NCBI GenBank assembly: GCA_017438975.1
Contig: JAFRUH010000011.1
Coordinates: forward strand, 18,047 to 82,046
Direction: 5' to 3'
Source of the DNA: Bacteroidales bacterium
GTDB lineage: Bacteria > Bacteroidota > Bacteroidia > Bacteroidales > UBA932
Length of the DNA: 64,000 bases
Part shown: positions 34,212-43,561 of the stretch, piece after piece
How positions within the stretch are numbered: the first letter of the stretch is position 1
How the letters are laid out: each line of letters begins with the position of its first letter
Made by a program: the position numbers and the translations under genes
Notes under the pieces: generated by a model
Seen by the model: only the letters and a program-made list of their open reading frames with translations
What the model was told of the DNA's origin: nothing
The model's database searches: none

Positions 34212-35387
34212 CTATATGAGTCTTTGGGAACGGCTGGAGCAGGTCAGCTGCCCCTCCGTTCCGAGATGATCGATCAAAACCAGCCCCGGACGCTTTCCGG
34301 GAACCAGGGCGCCCAGTTCCGGCCGGGCCAGGAAATCCGCCCCGTTCCGGCAGGCCCACGTGAGGAGTTCCCCGAGGGAAAGCCCCTCGAAATTCTCCTG
34401 CAGACAGAAGAGTTCCTTCACCATGTCGAGATCGTCGTTGCTTGAAAGCGAGTCGGTTCCGACGCAGAGTGTCAGTCCGTTCCGCCGCATCAGCGGGACG
34501 GGCGGCAGGGCGTTGTGGATATAGATGTTCGAGAGTGGACAGAGGGCGATGTAAGGATGGTCCATGACCGCTTTCACGGCATCGATGCCCTCCTGGTCCA
34601 TGCAGACTTCGTGGACGAGAAGGATATGTTCCCGGAGCGGGGCGGGACGGGCTGCCAGGAGCCGGTCGATGAAATACAGGAGGGAGGACTTCCCCGTAAC
34701 GGGAGGGACGCTCATCCCGGCCGCCCGGCGGTTCTCCCACATCGGCCCGGAGCCTTTCCGGACCATTTCCTCTTCCTCCTCTGTTTCCTCACTGTGGAAC
34801 GACAGGAAGCCGCTTTTCAGCCCTTCCGCGGACGAGGCCGTCACAAGTTCCGGGCTCATCGTATAGCAGGCGTGCGGGGTCGGAGCCGCGTCGAGCCCGT
34901 ATGCGCGGGCCTTCTCCTGCAGGGCGAGGACTCCTTCCATGACCCCGGCGCAGTCCTCCGATTCGGTCCCGAAGACCTCGAGGAAGGTGCGCGTGTACAT
35001 CGGATGATCCGCCTTGACGGCGAAGGAATCGTCGCAATTGCTGATATCGGCCATCGCCGATACGCCCCGCTCCCACATCAGGTCCATCGCATCCCGCAGG
35101 TTCCGGACCTTCTCTTCCCTGGGTTTCGTATCCCGGAGCGCATTGATCTGGTCGATGAACCCCGCCATGCCGGTTCCCTTCCGGAAGAGGCCCTTCATAT
35201 AAGAGAGTTCGACGTGGCAATGGGCATTGACGAAACCGGGCGCAAGGGCTCCCGCGAGGACGGGTTCATCCGCTCCGCACACCCCAGTGCGAAGGACGGT
35301 CCCGTCTTCGTCCATCTCTACAAATCCCCTTCTCAGAGGCGTTTCCGAGTCAAGGGTATAAAGATATTCCGCAGCGAAACGTTTCAT
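34212..35387 (-). CDS. Amidohydrolase (SsnA/cytosine-deaminase-like)
   Basis: 391 residues of the metal-dependent amidohydrolase superfamily: NAHCHVELSYMKG (HxH pair near 57), SFHSEETEEE (third His), LLVHEV (fourth His) and VGTDSLSSNDDLDM (Asp). This layout fits the aminohydrolase group of SsnA, guanine deaminase and aminofutalosine or S-adenosylhomocysteine deaminases. Substrate not determinable. Start overlaps the DUF4296 stop as ATGA. Coupling to a radical SAM gene is suggestive but no menaquinone-futalosine genes are present here. Confidence 0.83.
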   Translation of the reverse strand: MKRFAAEYLYTLDSETPLRRGFVEMDEDGTVLRTGVCGADEPVLAGALAPGFVNAHCHVELSYMKGLFRKGTGMAGFIDQINALRDTKPREEKVRNLRDAMDLMWERGVSAMADISNCDDSFAVKADHPMYTRTFLEVFGTESEDCAGVMEGVLALQEKARAYGLDAAPTPHACYTMSPELVTASSAEGLKSGFLSFHSEETEEEEEMVRKGSGPMWENRRAAGMSVPPVTGKSSLLYFIDRLLAARPAPLREHILLVHEVCMDQEGIDAVKAVMDHPYIALCPLSNIYIHNALPPVPLMRRNGLTLCVGTDSLSSNDDLDMVKELFCLQENFEGLSLGELLTWACRNGADFLARPELGALVPGKRPGLVLIDHLGTEGQLTCSSRSQRLI

Positions 35388-36145
35388 CTGTGTCTTCTTA
35401 CTGGAGTTTCCGTCGTCCTCCGGCGGTGGGATCTCCTTCTCGCCGTATCTCTTTGGGTCGGGGTCGGAACGAGTTCGATGACTTCCTGGTCGACCGGTTC
35501 GGCTTCCGCCTCAACCTCTTCCCTGGCCTCCTGGGGGCGTTCCTTCAACTGGGGCGTGGCCAGAGTATCCAGCTTGAGCGTATCCCGGCGCAGGGTGTCC
35601 ACGCGGAGCGAATCCGGCAGCCGGACAATCATCTCAGGGCCCCGGAAGACCGTATCTTTCGAATAATCGGTCAGATAGATTTCCAGATCCTCGTTGACCA
35701 TGACCCGGGGCCATCCGTGGAAAATCGAATCCCGGGAGAAACGCGCCAGGACCTTCTTCACGGGCGGAGCCGCGTGCAGGTGCAGGCTCTCGAGATAATG
35801 CTCCCGTTCCAGCACCTTGTCGAGGAGCTTGATCTCCTTGTCGAGCTTCACGCCGGCCCTCCGCATGATCTTGGAATAGATATTCGGCTCCCGCATATAC
35901 CGGGTCTCGCTCTTGAGATAATCGTCGGTCGTATAGCCGTAGCGGCGAAAAATCGGTTCATAGACGAGGGCCGTATCGGTCGTCTTGTTGACCTCCTGGT
36001 GGATCCGCAGCCACTGGTCCGTCAGGATCATCTCGACGGAAATGTCCGCGAACTTCTTCTTCGGGATGATCCGGGCCCGGTGGCAGGATGTCACCGAAAG
36101 GGCCAGGAGCGCCGCACAAATGGCTATGGACCGGAAAGGATGCAT
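35384..36145 (-). CDS. DUF4296 lipoprotein with basic/acidic tail
   Basis: 253 residues. Lipobox LALSVTSC; residues about 25-115 form the helical DUF4296 domain (IIPKKKFADISVEMILTDQW, YEPIFRRYGYTTDDYLKSE). The C-terminal third is low-complexity, with repeated RxDTLKLDTL-like steps and an Arg-rich end. DUF4296 genes are common beside housekeeping genes in Bacteroidales; function unknown. The start shares one base with the pheT stop (TAATG), so it is cotranscribed with pheT. Confidence 0.82.
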   Translation of the reverse strand: MHPFRSIAICAALLALSVTSCHRARIIPKKKFADISVEMILTDQWLRIHQEVNKTTDTALVYEPIFRRYGYTTDDYLKSETRYMREPNIYSKIMRRAGVKLDKEIKLLDKVLEREHYLESLHLHAAPPVKKVLARFSRDSIFHGWPRVMVNEDLEIYLTDYSKDTVFRGPEMIVRLPDSLRVDTLRRDTLKLDTLATPQLKERPQEAREEVEAEAEPVDQEVIELVPTPTQRDTARRRSHRRRTTETPVRRHR

Positions 36146-38589
36146 TATCTCAGAGTCGCACCGAATTTGTTCTGGAAGACGGAGAGGATCCGGTTCATGG
36201 CATTTTCCACGTCCGCATCCGTCAGGGTCTTCTCGATATCCTGCAATACAAAATTCATGGCATACTGCTTCTTCCCCGCAGGAATCTTGTCCCCGCGGTA
36301 GACATCGAAGAGCGAAACGCTCTTGAGCAGCTTCTTGCCGGCCTTGAACGCGGCCTTGCGGAGGTCCGCATACGGGACGGATTCGTCGAGCAGCAGCGCC
36401 AGGTCGCGGCGCACTTCCGGGAACTTCGGGAGTTCCTTGAAGCTGAACTTGTCCCGCTTGACGAGGGAGAAGAGAACCTGCCAGTTGATCTCTGCGGCGA
36501 AGACCGGCTGCTTGATGCCGAAACGCTTCGCGAGGGCCGGGAGGACCGTACCGAAAGTCACAAGCACCTTCGGCTCCTTCCCGGGCAGGGAGTAGACGAG
36601 GCCTTCCGAGAAGATGTCCGAAGGGGCGGCCGAGCAGAACAGGGTCTGCGGATCGATCCGGTAACGCTTGAGGATCATCTCGACATAGGCCTTGAGTTGG
36701 AAGAAATCGCTCTTTTCGGCCGGGTTGCGCCAGGCTTTCTCCGGGGTTCCGGTCAGGAGCAGGGAGAAGTTCTGATGCTCTTCATACCCTTCCAGCTTAG
36801 TGCCGTCCTTTTCCGGAAGCCGCTGATAGACAGAGCCGTATTCGAAAATCTTCATCGAAGAGATCTGGCGGTTGATATTGTAGGCGATGACCTCGAGACC
36901 GTTCAGGATCAGCGTCTGTCGCATCACGTTCAAGTCGGAGCTGAGCGGGTTGACGATATGGACGCAGCGCTCGGCCGGGAAAGTCTGCAGGTTCGTATAA
37001 TACTCCTCCTTCGTGAGGGAATTGTTCATCGTCTCGACGAAGCCGTTGGCGGCGAGAAGGTTCGAGATGTTGTTCCGGATCGCTTCCGGCTCCGGGGACG
37101 GGGTCGGGTTCACCGACATCCTGAGACTCTCCGGAAGTTCGATGTTGTTGTACCCGTAGATGCGGAGGATTTCCTCGACGACATCGCACTCGCGGTAGAC
37201 GTCGACCATGTAGGTCGGGGCCGCGACGAGGGCTCCGCCTTCATGTTTTTCAACGAATTCGTAATTCAGGGCGGATAGGATCTTCTCAATCGTTTCGTGA
37301 CCGATCTTCTTGCCGATGAACCGCTCGATCCGGTCATAGTCGAGGTCGATCCGCTTCCGGTCCATCCGGACGGGATAGCTTTCCTGGATCTTTCCGACGA
37401 CCTCTCCCCCGGCGAGTTCGAGGATCAGCAGCGCGGCCCGCTTAGCGGCGTACATCGCAGCCTCGGGATCGGCGCCCCGCTCGAAGCGGAAGGACGCATC
37501 CGTGGAGAGCTGCTGGCGCTTGGCGGTCTTCCGGACGGAAGCCGGATCGAAATAGGCCCCCTCGATGAAGACATTGACCGTGCTGCCGGTCACGCCGGAA
37601 TCATCCCCGCCGAACACGCCGGCGATGCACATCGGGCCTTCGGCGTCTGCGATGACCATATCCGTCGCGTCCAGCGTACGCTCGATCCCGTCGAGGGTGC
37701 GGATCTTCTCGCCCTGGGAGGCCCTGCGGACAATTACCTTCCCGCCCTTGATCTTGTCGGCGTCAAAGGTATGCAGGGGCTGGCCGGTCTCAAAGAGGAC
37801 GAAGTTGGAGATATCGACGATATTGTTGATCGGACGGAGACCGACCGCGAGGAGTTTCTTCTGCAGCCATTCCGGGGAAGGAGCCGCCTTTGCACCGCGG
37901 ACCGTAATTCCGACATAACGTGGAGCGCCTTCTGTATCAAGTACTTCCACGGGCATCGCTTCGCCTTCTCCTTCGCGGAAAGCGTCCACGGAAGGAAGGG
38001 TCAGGCGGCAAGGAAGATCACGGGATTTGAGATAGGCGTAGAGGTCGCGGGCCACACCGATATGGGAGGCTCCGTCGATCCGGTTCGCCGTCAGTTCGAT
38101 CTCGATGACGGCCTCCTCGGCGAGGTGCAGGTACTCCTTGGCGGGAGTCCCGACTACCGCTTCCGGCTCGAGGACCATGATCCCGGCATGGTCCGTGCCG
38201 ATGCCGAGTTCATCCTCCGCGCAGATCATGCCGAAGGACTCGACCCCGCGGATCTTGGATTTCTTGATCTTGAAATCCCCGGGAAGGACCGTTCCGAGAC
38301 GGGCGAAAAGCACTTTCTGTCCGGCCGCCACGTTCGGAGCGCCGCAGACGACGGTCAGCAGTTCCCCGCTGCCGTCATCGACCTTGGTGATGTGCAGGTG
38401 GTCTGAATCCGGATGGGCCTCGCACTCCACCACTTTCGCAACGACGACTCCGGCGAGTCCGCCGGGAATCTCTTCCTGGACCGTCACGGAATCCACTTCC
38501 AATCCAATCGATGTAATCGCCTCGGCCATCTGGTCCGGGGTCAGGTCGCACTCAAGATAATCCTTGAGCCAATGGTACGAAATCTTCAT
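36145..38589 (-). CDS. pheT: Phenylalanyl-tRNA synthetase beta subunit
   Basis: 814 residues, the full bacterial length. Domain order: N-terminal MKISYHWLKDYLE, tRNA-binding OB fold (about 40-150, KVVECEAHPDSDHLHI), B3/B4 editing domain (200-390), B5 domains (405-475), catalytic-like core (480-700) and C-terminal anticodon-binding ferredoxin-like domain (ending LTDADVENAMNRILSVFQNK). It pairs with PheS, encoded elsewhere, to charge tRNA-Phe. It lies 6 bp downstream of ftsY. Confidence 0.97.
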   Translation of the reverse strand: MKISYHWLKDYLECDLTPDQMAEAITSIGLEVDSVTVQEEIPGGLAGVVVAKVVECEAHPDSDHLHITKVDDGSGELLTVVCGAPNVAAGQKVLFARLGTVLPGDFKIKKSKIRGVESFGMICAEDELGIGTDHAGIMVLEPEAVVGTPAKEYLHLAEEAVIEIELTANRIDGASHIGVARDLYAYLKSRDLPCRLTLPSVDAFREGEGEAMPVEVLDTEGAPRYVGITVRGAKAAPSPEWLQKKLLAVGLRPINNIVDISNFVLFETGQPLHTFDADKIKGGKVIVRRASQGEKIRTLDGIERTLDATDMVIADAEGPMCIAGVFGGDDSGVTGSTVNVFIEGAYFDPASVRKTAKRQQLSTDASFRFERGADPEAAMYAAKRAALLILELAGGEVVGKIQESYPVRMDRKRIDLDYDRIERFIGKKIGHETIEKILSALNYEFVEKHEGGALVAAPTYMVDVYRECDVVEEILRIYGYNNIELPESLRMSVNPTPSPEPEAIRNNISNLLAANGFVETMNNSLTKEEYYTNLQTFPAERCVHIVNPLSSDLNVMRQTLILNGLEVIAYNINRQISSMKIFEYGSVYQRLPEKDGTKLEGYEEHQNFSLLLTGTPEKAWRNPAEKSDFFQLKAYVEMILKRYRIDPQTLFCSAAPSDIFSEGLVYSLPGKEPKVLVTFGTVLPALAKRFGIKQPVFAAEINWQVLFSLVKRDKFSFKELPKFPEVRRDLALLLDESVPYADLRKAAFKAGKKLLKSVSLFDVYRGDKIPAGKKQYAMNFVLQDIEKTLTDADVENAMNRILSVFQNKFGATLR

Positions 38590-38595
38590 GTCTAT

Positions 38596-39528
38596 TTATT
38601 TTTCAATATCTTCTTTTGAGAAAAGGGAACTCACGAACTCCTTCTTGTCGAATACTTTCAGGTCATCCACTCCTTCCCCGATGCCGAGGAACTTGATCGG
38701 GAAACGGAACTGGTCGACGATGCCGACGACCACCCCGCCCTTCGCGCTGCCGTCGAGCTTGGTGACGGCAAGGGCGGTTACGTCGGTAGCCTTCGAGAAT
38801 TCCTTGGCCTGGACGAAGGCGTTCTGTCCGGTCGAGCCGTCGAGGACGAGCAGGACTTCGTGCGGGCCGTCGGGGACGACCTTCCGGATGACGTTCCGGA
38901 TCTTCGTCAGTTCGTTCATCAGGTCGATCCGGTTATGGAGCCGGCCGGCCGTATCGATCAGGACGACATCCGCACCTTTCGCGACCGCTGAGCGCACGGA
39001 ATCATAGGCCACCGAGGCGGGATCCGAGCCCATCCCCTGCTTGACGATGTCCGCTCCGGCGCGTTCGGCCCAGATGACAAGCTGTTCGACGGCGGCGGCG
39101 CGGAAGGTATCGGCTGCCCCGATGACGACCTTCTTTCCCTGGGCGGCGAGCATGGAAGCGATCTTGCCGATCGTCGTCGTCTTCCCGACCCCGTTCACGC
39201 CGACAACCAGGACGACATAGGGTTTCTTCGTGAAGTCGAAGACCTGCACCGGAGCCTCTTCCCCATTGACGTTCAGGAGCTTCCCGATTTCGTCCCGAAG
39301 GATGTCGACCAGTTCGTCCATATTCATGAACTTGTCGCGCTCGACCCGGTCCTCCAGGTTGTCGATCAGCTTGAGAGTCGTATCGACGCCCATGTCCGAC
39401 GAAAGCAACGCCTCCTCGATCGCATCGAGCACATCCTCGTCGACCTTTGACTTGCCGACGATCGCCCTCGAAAGCTTCTGGAAGAAGTTCTGGTTGGTCT
39501 TCTTGACCCCTTTATCGAAAATTCCCAT
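38596..39528 (-). CDS. ftsY: Signal recognition particle receptor FtsY
   Basis: 310 residues, the short form lacking the long acidic A domain. The helical N domain (about 1-95) is followed by the SRP GTPase: GVNGVGKTTTIGK (P loop), DTFRAAAVEQL, VLIDTAGR, TKLDGSAKGG and GIGEGVDDLKVFD. It docks the SRP-ribosome complex at the inner membrane. A -7 box TATATTTG precedes it, so the ftsY-pheT-DUF4296-amidohydrolase-radical SAM-deoC run likely begins here. Confidence 0.97.
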   Translation of the reverse strand: MGIFDKGVKKTNQNFFQKLSRAIVGKSKVDEDVLDAIEEALLSSDMGVDTTLKLIDNLEDRVERDKFMNMDELVDILRDEIGKLLNVNGEEAPVQVFDFTKKPYVVLVVGVNGVGKTTTIGKIASMLAAQGKKVVIGAADTFRAAAVEQLVIWAERAGADIVKQGMGSDPASVAYDSVRSAVAKGADVVLIDTAGRLHNRIDLMNELTKIRNVIRKVVPDGPHEVLLVLDGSTGQNAFVQAKEFSKATDVTALAVTKLDGSAKGGVVVGIVDQFRFPIKFLGIGEGVDDLKVFDKKEFVSSLFSKEDIEK

Positions 39529-39547
39529 AAGAAATCCCTTTAACTTG

Positions 39548-39579
39548 CAAATATACGGAATTTCTCACGGGAATACAAC
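39548..39579 (-). promoter_or_regulatory. ftsY operon promoter
   Basis: TATATTTG on the minus strand at 39555-39548 with GTTG at 39579-39576 (20 bp apart). It abuts the 51-bp repeat array that starts at 39584. Confidence 0.5.
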
Positions 39580-39583
39580 ACAA

Positions 39584-39728
39584 GCCGCGCCCCTCACAAA
39601 AACCGCCAATATCGTGGGTCGAACCGGCGACTAGGTCCCGGCCGCCCACAGCGAGGGCCAAAATCGTGGGCGGGACCGCAGTCAAAACCCGGCCGCCCAC
39701 AATAACCGTCAAAATCGTGGGCGGGATG
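39584..39728 (+). repeat. 51-bp palindromic repeat array A (two intact units, one degenerate)
   Basis: Intact units start at 39641 and 39692, exactly 51 bp apart. Each has CCGCCCAC and GTGGGCGG arms around a 16-nt loop ending CCAAAATC or TCAAAATC. A degenerate copy covers 39584-39640 (57 bp, altered left arm). The array sits in the 289-bp gap between ftsY and the TonB receptor gene, all units in plus orientation. Confidence 0.9.
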
Positions 39729-39817
39729 TTGTCTCGAAGAATAACTGCCGGAGTGATCAGAAAACGTAACCGGCATGGAACCCCGCAAAACTGTTCGCCC
39801 TGTCACTGACCGTGTAA

Positions 39818-41860
39818 TCAGAACGAGAGACGATAGCTGATACTTGGCATGATCGGGAGAAGAGAGATTCGCTTCCACCCTCTCTCCTCCGCGTCATACG
39901 TGATCATGAAAGGATTGTGCTGGTTTGTTAAATTATAGATTCCAAGATTCAGTTCCTGCAAGAACCGGAGACCTTGCCATTTGGTATACCATCCCGCATC
40001 CCAGCGGAAAAACATAGGCATCTGATAATTATTCGTGGTTCCATAAATATCAATCCAGACCCGGTCTTTATCCAGAAGCGGAATCCCATACTTTCCGGCT
40101 GGGACCGTCTCCCAACAACCAGACTGCAGCGTCAAGAAGGTGGTGACGCCCGTTTCATGGTTCAAATTCTTTCGTAAGACATACTTCCCGTATAGATTCA
40201 GGATATGCCGCCTGTCAAATTTAGCTGGGAACCGTTTCCCCTCGTTGAGCCGTGCGAAATAGCGGTCTGTCTTTGAAAGCGTATAGGCTCCGTGAGCGGA
40301 AAAACGGCTCCCCGAATAGCGATATGTGGCCTCCAGGCCATAGGAGAGCCCATCTCCGACACATACTGAAGAACGCCAGTCTGCCAGCGCCGCCCGGAAC
40401 AGACTTCCGGCATCCATGAAATGGACAAGATTGTCCATCTTCTTCCAGTAACCGCCCATTCTGAATGCATGATTGCTCCTTTCGCCGAAAAGACCGGCAT
40501 AGTACTGACGCATCGTCTCAGGGGGATGTCGTTCATCGGAAGGGACAACCATATCTAGAGCCCATCCCACCGGAATCCCTTCCAAAGTGTGATAATACTG
40601 AACCCGATCGTCGTACGTAAGCTCAAACCCCAACCAGAAGATGGGGGACCATCTCAGATAGGCACCGTATTCATGGTTTTTGAAGAATCCATGCATATTA
40701 TATCTCCATGCGGCACGTACCGAGAGCTGGTTCATACGTTCATACGCTGCCTGGGCGTGCCAGGTTTCCGTTTCCGCATCCATCCGGTTGTCCACAATCG
40801 GAATCTCCCTCCCCGCTGAAAGTTCATTGCCGGCATACGAAGTGGATGATCCGGGGTTGAATCCCGCCCACCGCCGGGAATAGCCTCCAGATAAGGTCCA
40901 TCCCCCATGAAGTATGGCCATAACTCCATCCAATCCTTTTTCCCGAAGACTGTCCCTGATCATGAAGGTATTCTCGACCCCCATCGCCGTCTTCACCTGA
41001 CGCTGGTCCGATGTCTTCAGATCGGCATACGCAGATGCAGAGAACCGTATCTTCCAAAAATTCCATTCCCAACGTGACAATGCGATCTGGTTCTGCCAGC
41101 CCATCCTTTCATTCAAATTATCATGAAAGGAGAAAAGATACTCGTCCCCGCTTTGGAAATAGCTTCCTTCCAGACTGCTTCCTTTCCAAAGACGAACTTT
41201 GATCTTCCCATACAGATCATGGATTGAAGCGTCGACATCCCGGATACCCTTCAGGCGCCCTTCAAGCAGTTTCGCTTCCCAACCCGCCGGCGACCAACGT
41301 CCAGCCGCGACAAGACCCACCCTCTCTTTTATGACCGGAACTTTGATGGACGCCCCAGCCATAAAGTTACTGATACTTGCAGAGGCCCTGAAAAACGACA
41401 TATCTGCCGGCGTCGAACGTAAGAGGACATGGGACGAGGTGAGATTCCCTTCATCAGAGGCAAAGCCGCCAACCCTGAATACCGTTTCGGAAACAACATC
41501 ATTTGAAAAAACGGACATCAGACCCAGGAGATGACTCCCCGCATATACCGGCACTCCGTCAATAGTAACAATGTTACTGCCGAGATTTCCACCCCTGACA
41601 TACAGTGCCGACGATCCGTCCGCACCGGTCGCCACCCCCGGGAGCATCTGAATATATTTGTAATAATCTCCCTCACCTGTCGGGGAAACCATCGCACGGA
41701 TTTCCGGAGCCCGAACCAAGATCGCGCCAGTCGTCCGGACGGGCCTGACATCTTCCTTCATGGCGGCATGGAGCGTGTCCCGCAACTCGGAGGTTTGCTG
41801 CGCAAAAGACAGAATCGATAGAAACGCCATTAAGAACCCCGCAAGAATCGTCTTATTCAT
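39818..41860 (-). CDS. TonB-dependent receptor paired with DUF4249
   Basis: 680 residues from ATG 41860 (MNKTILAGFLMAFLSILSFAQ), which overlaps the DUF4249 stop as ATGA. Plug motifs: MLPGVATGADGSSALYVRGGN, IVTIDGVPVYAGSHLLG. The barrel ends in SISYRLSF with terminal Phe. Members that pair with DUF4249 often carry an N-terminal carboxypeptidase-like domain; here it is absent or reduced, so the protein is short. Ligand unknown. Base composition is clearly more AT-rich than ftsY and pheT, and 51-bp repeats flank the module, both suggesting transfer. Confidence 0.85.
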   Translation of the reverse strand: MNKTILAGFLMAFLSILSFAQQTSELRDTLHAAMKEDVRPVRTTGAILVRAPEIRAMVSPTGEGDYYKYIQMLPGVATGADGSSALYVRGGNLGSNIVTIDGVPVYAGSHLLGLMSVFSNDVVSETVFRVGGFASDEGNLTSSHVLLRSTPADMSFFRASASISNFMAGASIKVPVIKERVGLVAAGRWSPAGWEAKLLEGRLKGIRDVDASIHDLYGKIKVRLWKGSSLEGSYFQSGDEYLFSFHDNLNERMGWQNQIALSRWEWNFWKIRFSASAYADLKTSDQRQVKTAMGVENTFMIRDSLREKGLDGVMAILHGGWTLSGGYSRRWAGFNPGSSTSYAGNELSAGREIPIVDNRMDAETETWHAQAAYERMNQLSVRAAWRYNMHGFFKNHEYGAYLRWSPIFWLGFELTYDDRVQYYHTLEGIPVGWALDMVVPSDERHPPETMRQYYAGLFGERSNHAFRMGGYWKKMDNLVHFMDAGSLFRAALADWRSSVCVGDGLSYGLEATYRYSGSRFSAHGAYTLSKTDRYFARLNEGKRFPAKFDRRHILNLYGKYVLRKNLNHETGVTTFLTLQSGCWETVPAGKYGIPLLDKDRVWIDIYGTTNNYQMPMFFRWDAGWYTKWQGLRFLQELNLGIYNLTNQHNPFMITYDAEERGWKRISLLPIMPSISYRLSF

Positions 41861-42987
41861 TTTGTTATCCATTGCAACCCTATGGACCCGTCTTCTTCGA
41901 TGCAATACTCATAGTCGTGGTGATAGGGAAAGATATGTATGGACTCTGCCCCGAAAAACCCCTTCGCCCCGCCAAGGATATTGCACGCTACTTCTTGGCG
42001 ATTATACATTGTCTCAAAAAGATCCCCTGATTCGATACTGAGACCCTTCTTATATATATCTTTTAGAAACTGATCATAGTCGTCAGAAACGACACGGATT
42101 TCAGTAAACAGTTCTGGCCGGTATCCAGTTTCATCCCGGTGACGGATCGCATATTCTGAATCATATTCACCCAGGACGAAAAACAACACCCGCTTTTCAG
42201 CATCCGGGACAATCGTCCAATCTTTCAATTCTTTTGCGTTCTCCGAACGGTCCTGCTCTGTTTCGGTTTCTCTTGGAAAATGGATTCGAACCGCTCTCCA
42301 ATACAATCTGGAGTCGGGATTTAGATAAGGATAAAAAGTATGGCTGTAACGAGAATTCATCCCAGCCTTATCCCATACATCCGAGCGAAAACAGGCCAAG
42401 TCTGAAAGACAAAGCGGCGTAGCGTTAAATGCATCAACGAATGGATGGGTTGTTGTTAGAAACTCACTATAATGCCGTTCACCTTCGGAGAGCAAGTGAT
42501 ACTGGGTAATCCAATATGAGATCGGTCCGGTGAGAATGGTGTCTCCTTTTTCTTTTTCAATCATTCTGGATACCCGATACAGGTTCCAGCCGTCCTGTCG
42601 AAAAACCTCCCACTTCTCCGGATAATCAGCCTGGGCTGTAAATCTCTGACCAGTAGACAATTCGACCTCAAGGTGACATCGTTGTCCATACAAAACTGAA
42701 AACTCTGATGTCTCCCAGACACCTTCTCCTTTGTAGTGAAAGTCCATTGATCTTGCCTCTGTCGTATAAAGACGAGCACGGACGACTTCTTCCTCCGGTA
42801 TCGGAATCAGCGTCTCGCCCTCAGAAGGAAGGGCGGCGCGCAAAAGCTGCATCCTCTGAACGCTGGACGTATCGTTCAGTACACAATACACCACAACCGG
42901 CTTCTCCTCCTTCGGATCCATGACAATCGTCTCCACACAAGACATGGCCAGGAGGCAACAGAGAGAGAAATAAAAGAAGTGTTTCAT
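41857..42987 (-). CDS. DUF4249 surface lipoprotein
   Basis: 376 residues; lipobox LLAMSC and the opening VETIVMDPKEEKPVVVYCVLND typical of DUF4249. The body is beta-rich (RCHLEVELSTGQRFTAQADYP, and DRLYW-like strands). DUF4249 proteins accompany TonB receptors in Bacteroidota and are thought to act as surface partners, as SusD-type proteins do, although no substrate is known. Translationally coupled to the receptor gene downstream and 6 bp after a small barrel gene upstream. Confidence 0.85.
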   Translation of the reverse strand: MKHFFYFSLCCLLAMSCVETIVMDPKEEKPVVVYCVLNDTSSVQRMQLLRAALPSEGETLIPIPEEEVVRARLYTTEARSMDFHYKGEGVWETSEFSVLYGQRCHLEVELSTGQRFTAQADYPEKWEVFRQDGWNLYRVSRMIEKEKGDTILTGPISYWITQYHLLSEGERHYSEFLTTTHPFVDAFNATPLCLSDLACFRSDVWDKAGMNSRYSHTFYPYLNPDSRLYWRAVRIHFPRETETEQDRSENAKELKDWTIVPDAEKRVLFFVLGEYDSEYAIRHRDETGYRPELFTEIRVVSDDYDQFLKDIYKKGLSIESGDLFETMYNRQEVACNILGGAKGFFGAESIHIFPYHHDYEYCIEEDGSIGLQWITK

Positions 42988-42993
42988 GCTTAA

Positions 42994-43545
42994 TCAAAAC
43001 ACCCAGCCGGCGGAAACGTAGTAGGCCGGCTGCGCGGCCCGGAAAATATGGGAACAATAATGATGGTGGCCGAATGTCAGGCGAAGATGACGGAACAATT
43101 CCAAACCCGCCCGACAATGGAGATCAAAGCCCCATTTTTTCCAGCTGTGACCATCGCTTAACTTTGCAAAGTCATACTGAGGCCCGGCCCCGACGCCGAA
43201 AAACGGCGAGACGACCGATCCTGAAAACGGGTTATACTCGGCAAGGATGTTCAACGCCTGCGTGACCCCTTTTGACGCGAGCATATTGTAGCCGTCTTCG
43301 TCTACTCCTATCAAGGTATCGCTCCAATTCGGCATCAGCTGATACTGCGCGGCAAGGGAAAGGCCCTTCCGAACATTGTAGCGATACTCGCCGTATAGAA
43401 TCATGGCGTTATGGCCCCCTCCGTCGCCGTCCTTCGTCATCTTGTCCATGAACGAAACGCCGCCTCCGAATTCGAACGAACTCTTGTTCTGGGCCCCGAG
43501 CATCACCGGGACCACGATCAGAATCATTGCAAGAAATCTTTTCAT
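42994..43545 (-). CDS. Small outer-membrane beta-barrel protein
   Basis: 183 residues: signal peptide (MKRFLAMILIVVPVMLGAQ), then alternating strands (FEFGGGVSFMDK, LYGEYRYNVRKGLSLAAQYQL, FFGVGAGPQYDF) and a C-terminal YYVSAGWVF with aromatic end, as in OmpA-like or OmpW-like barrels. No Cys-rich or enzymatic motif. Probably part of the DUF4249/TonB module, as the spacing on both sides is 6 and 16 bp. Function unknown. Confidence 0.75.
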   Translation of the reverse strand: MKRFLAMILIVVPVMLGAQNKSSFEFGGGVSFMDKMTKDGDGGGHNAMILYGEYRYNVRKGLSLAAQYQLMPNWSDTLIGVDEDGYNMLASKGVTQALNILAEYNPFSGSVVSPFFGVGAGPQYDFAKLSDGHSWKKWGFDLHCRAGLELFRHLRLTFGHHHYCSHIFRAAQPAYYVSAGWVF

Positions 43546-43561
43546 TTTTCCCCCTTGTTCA

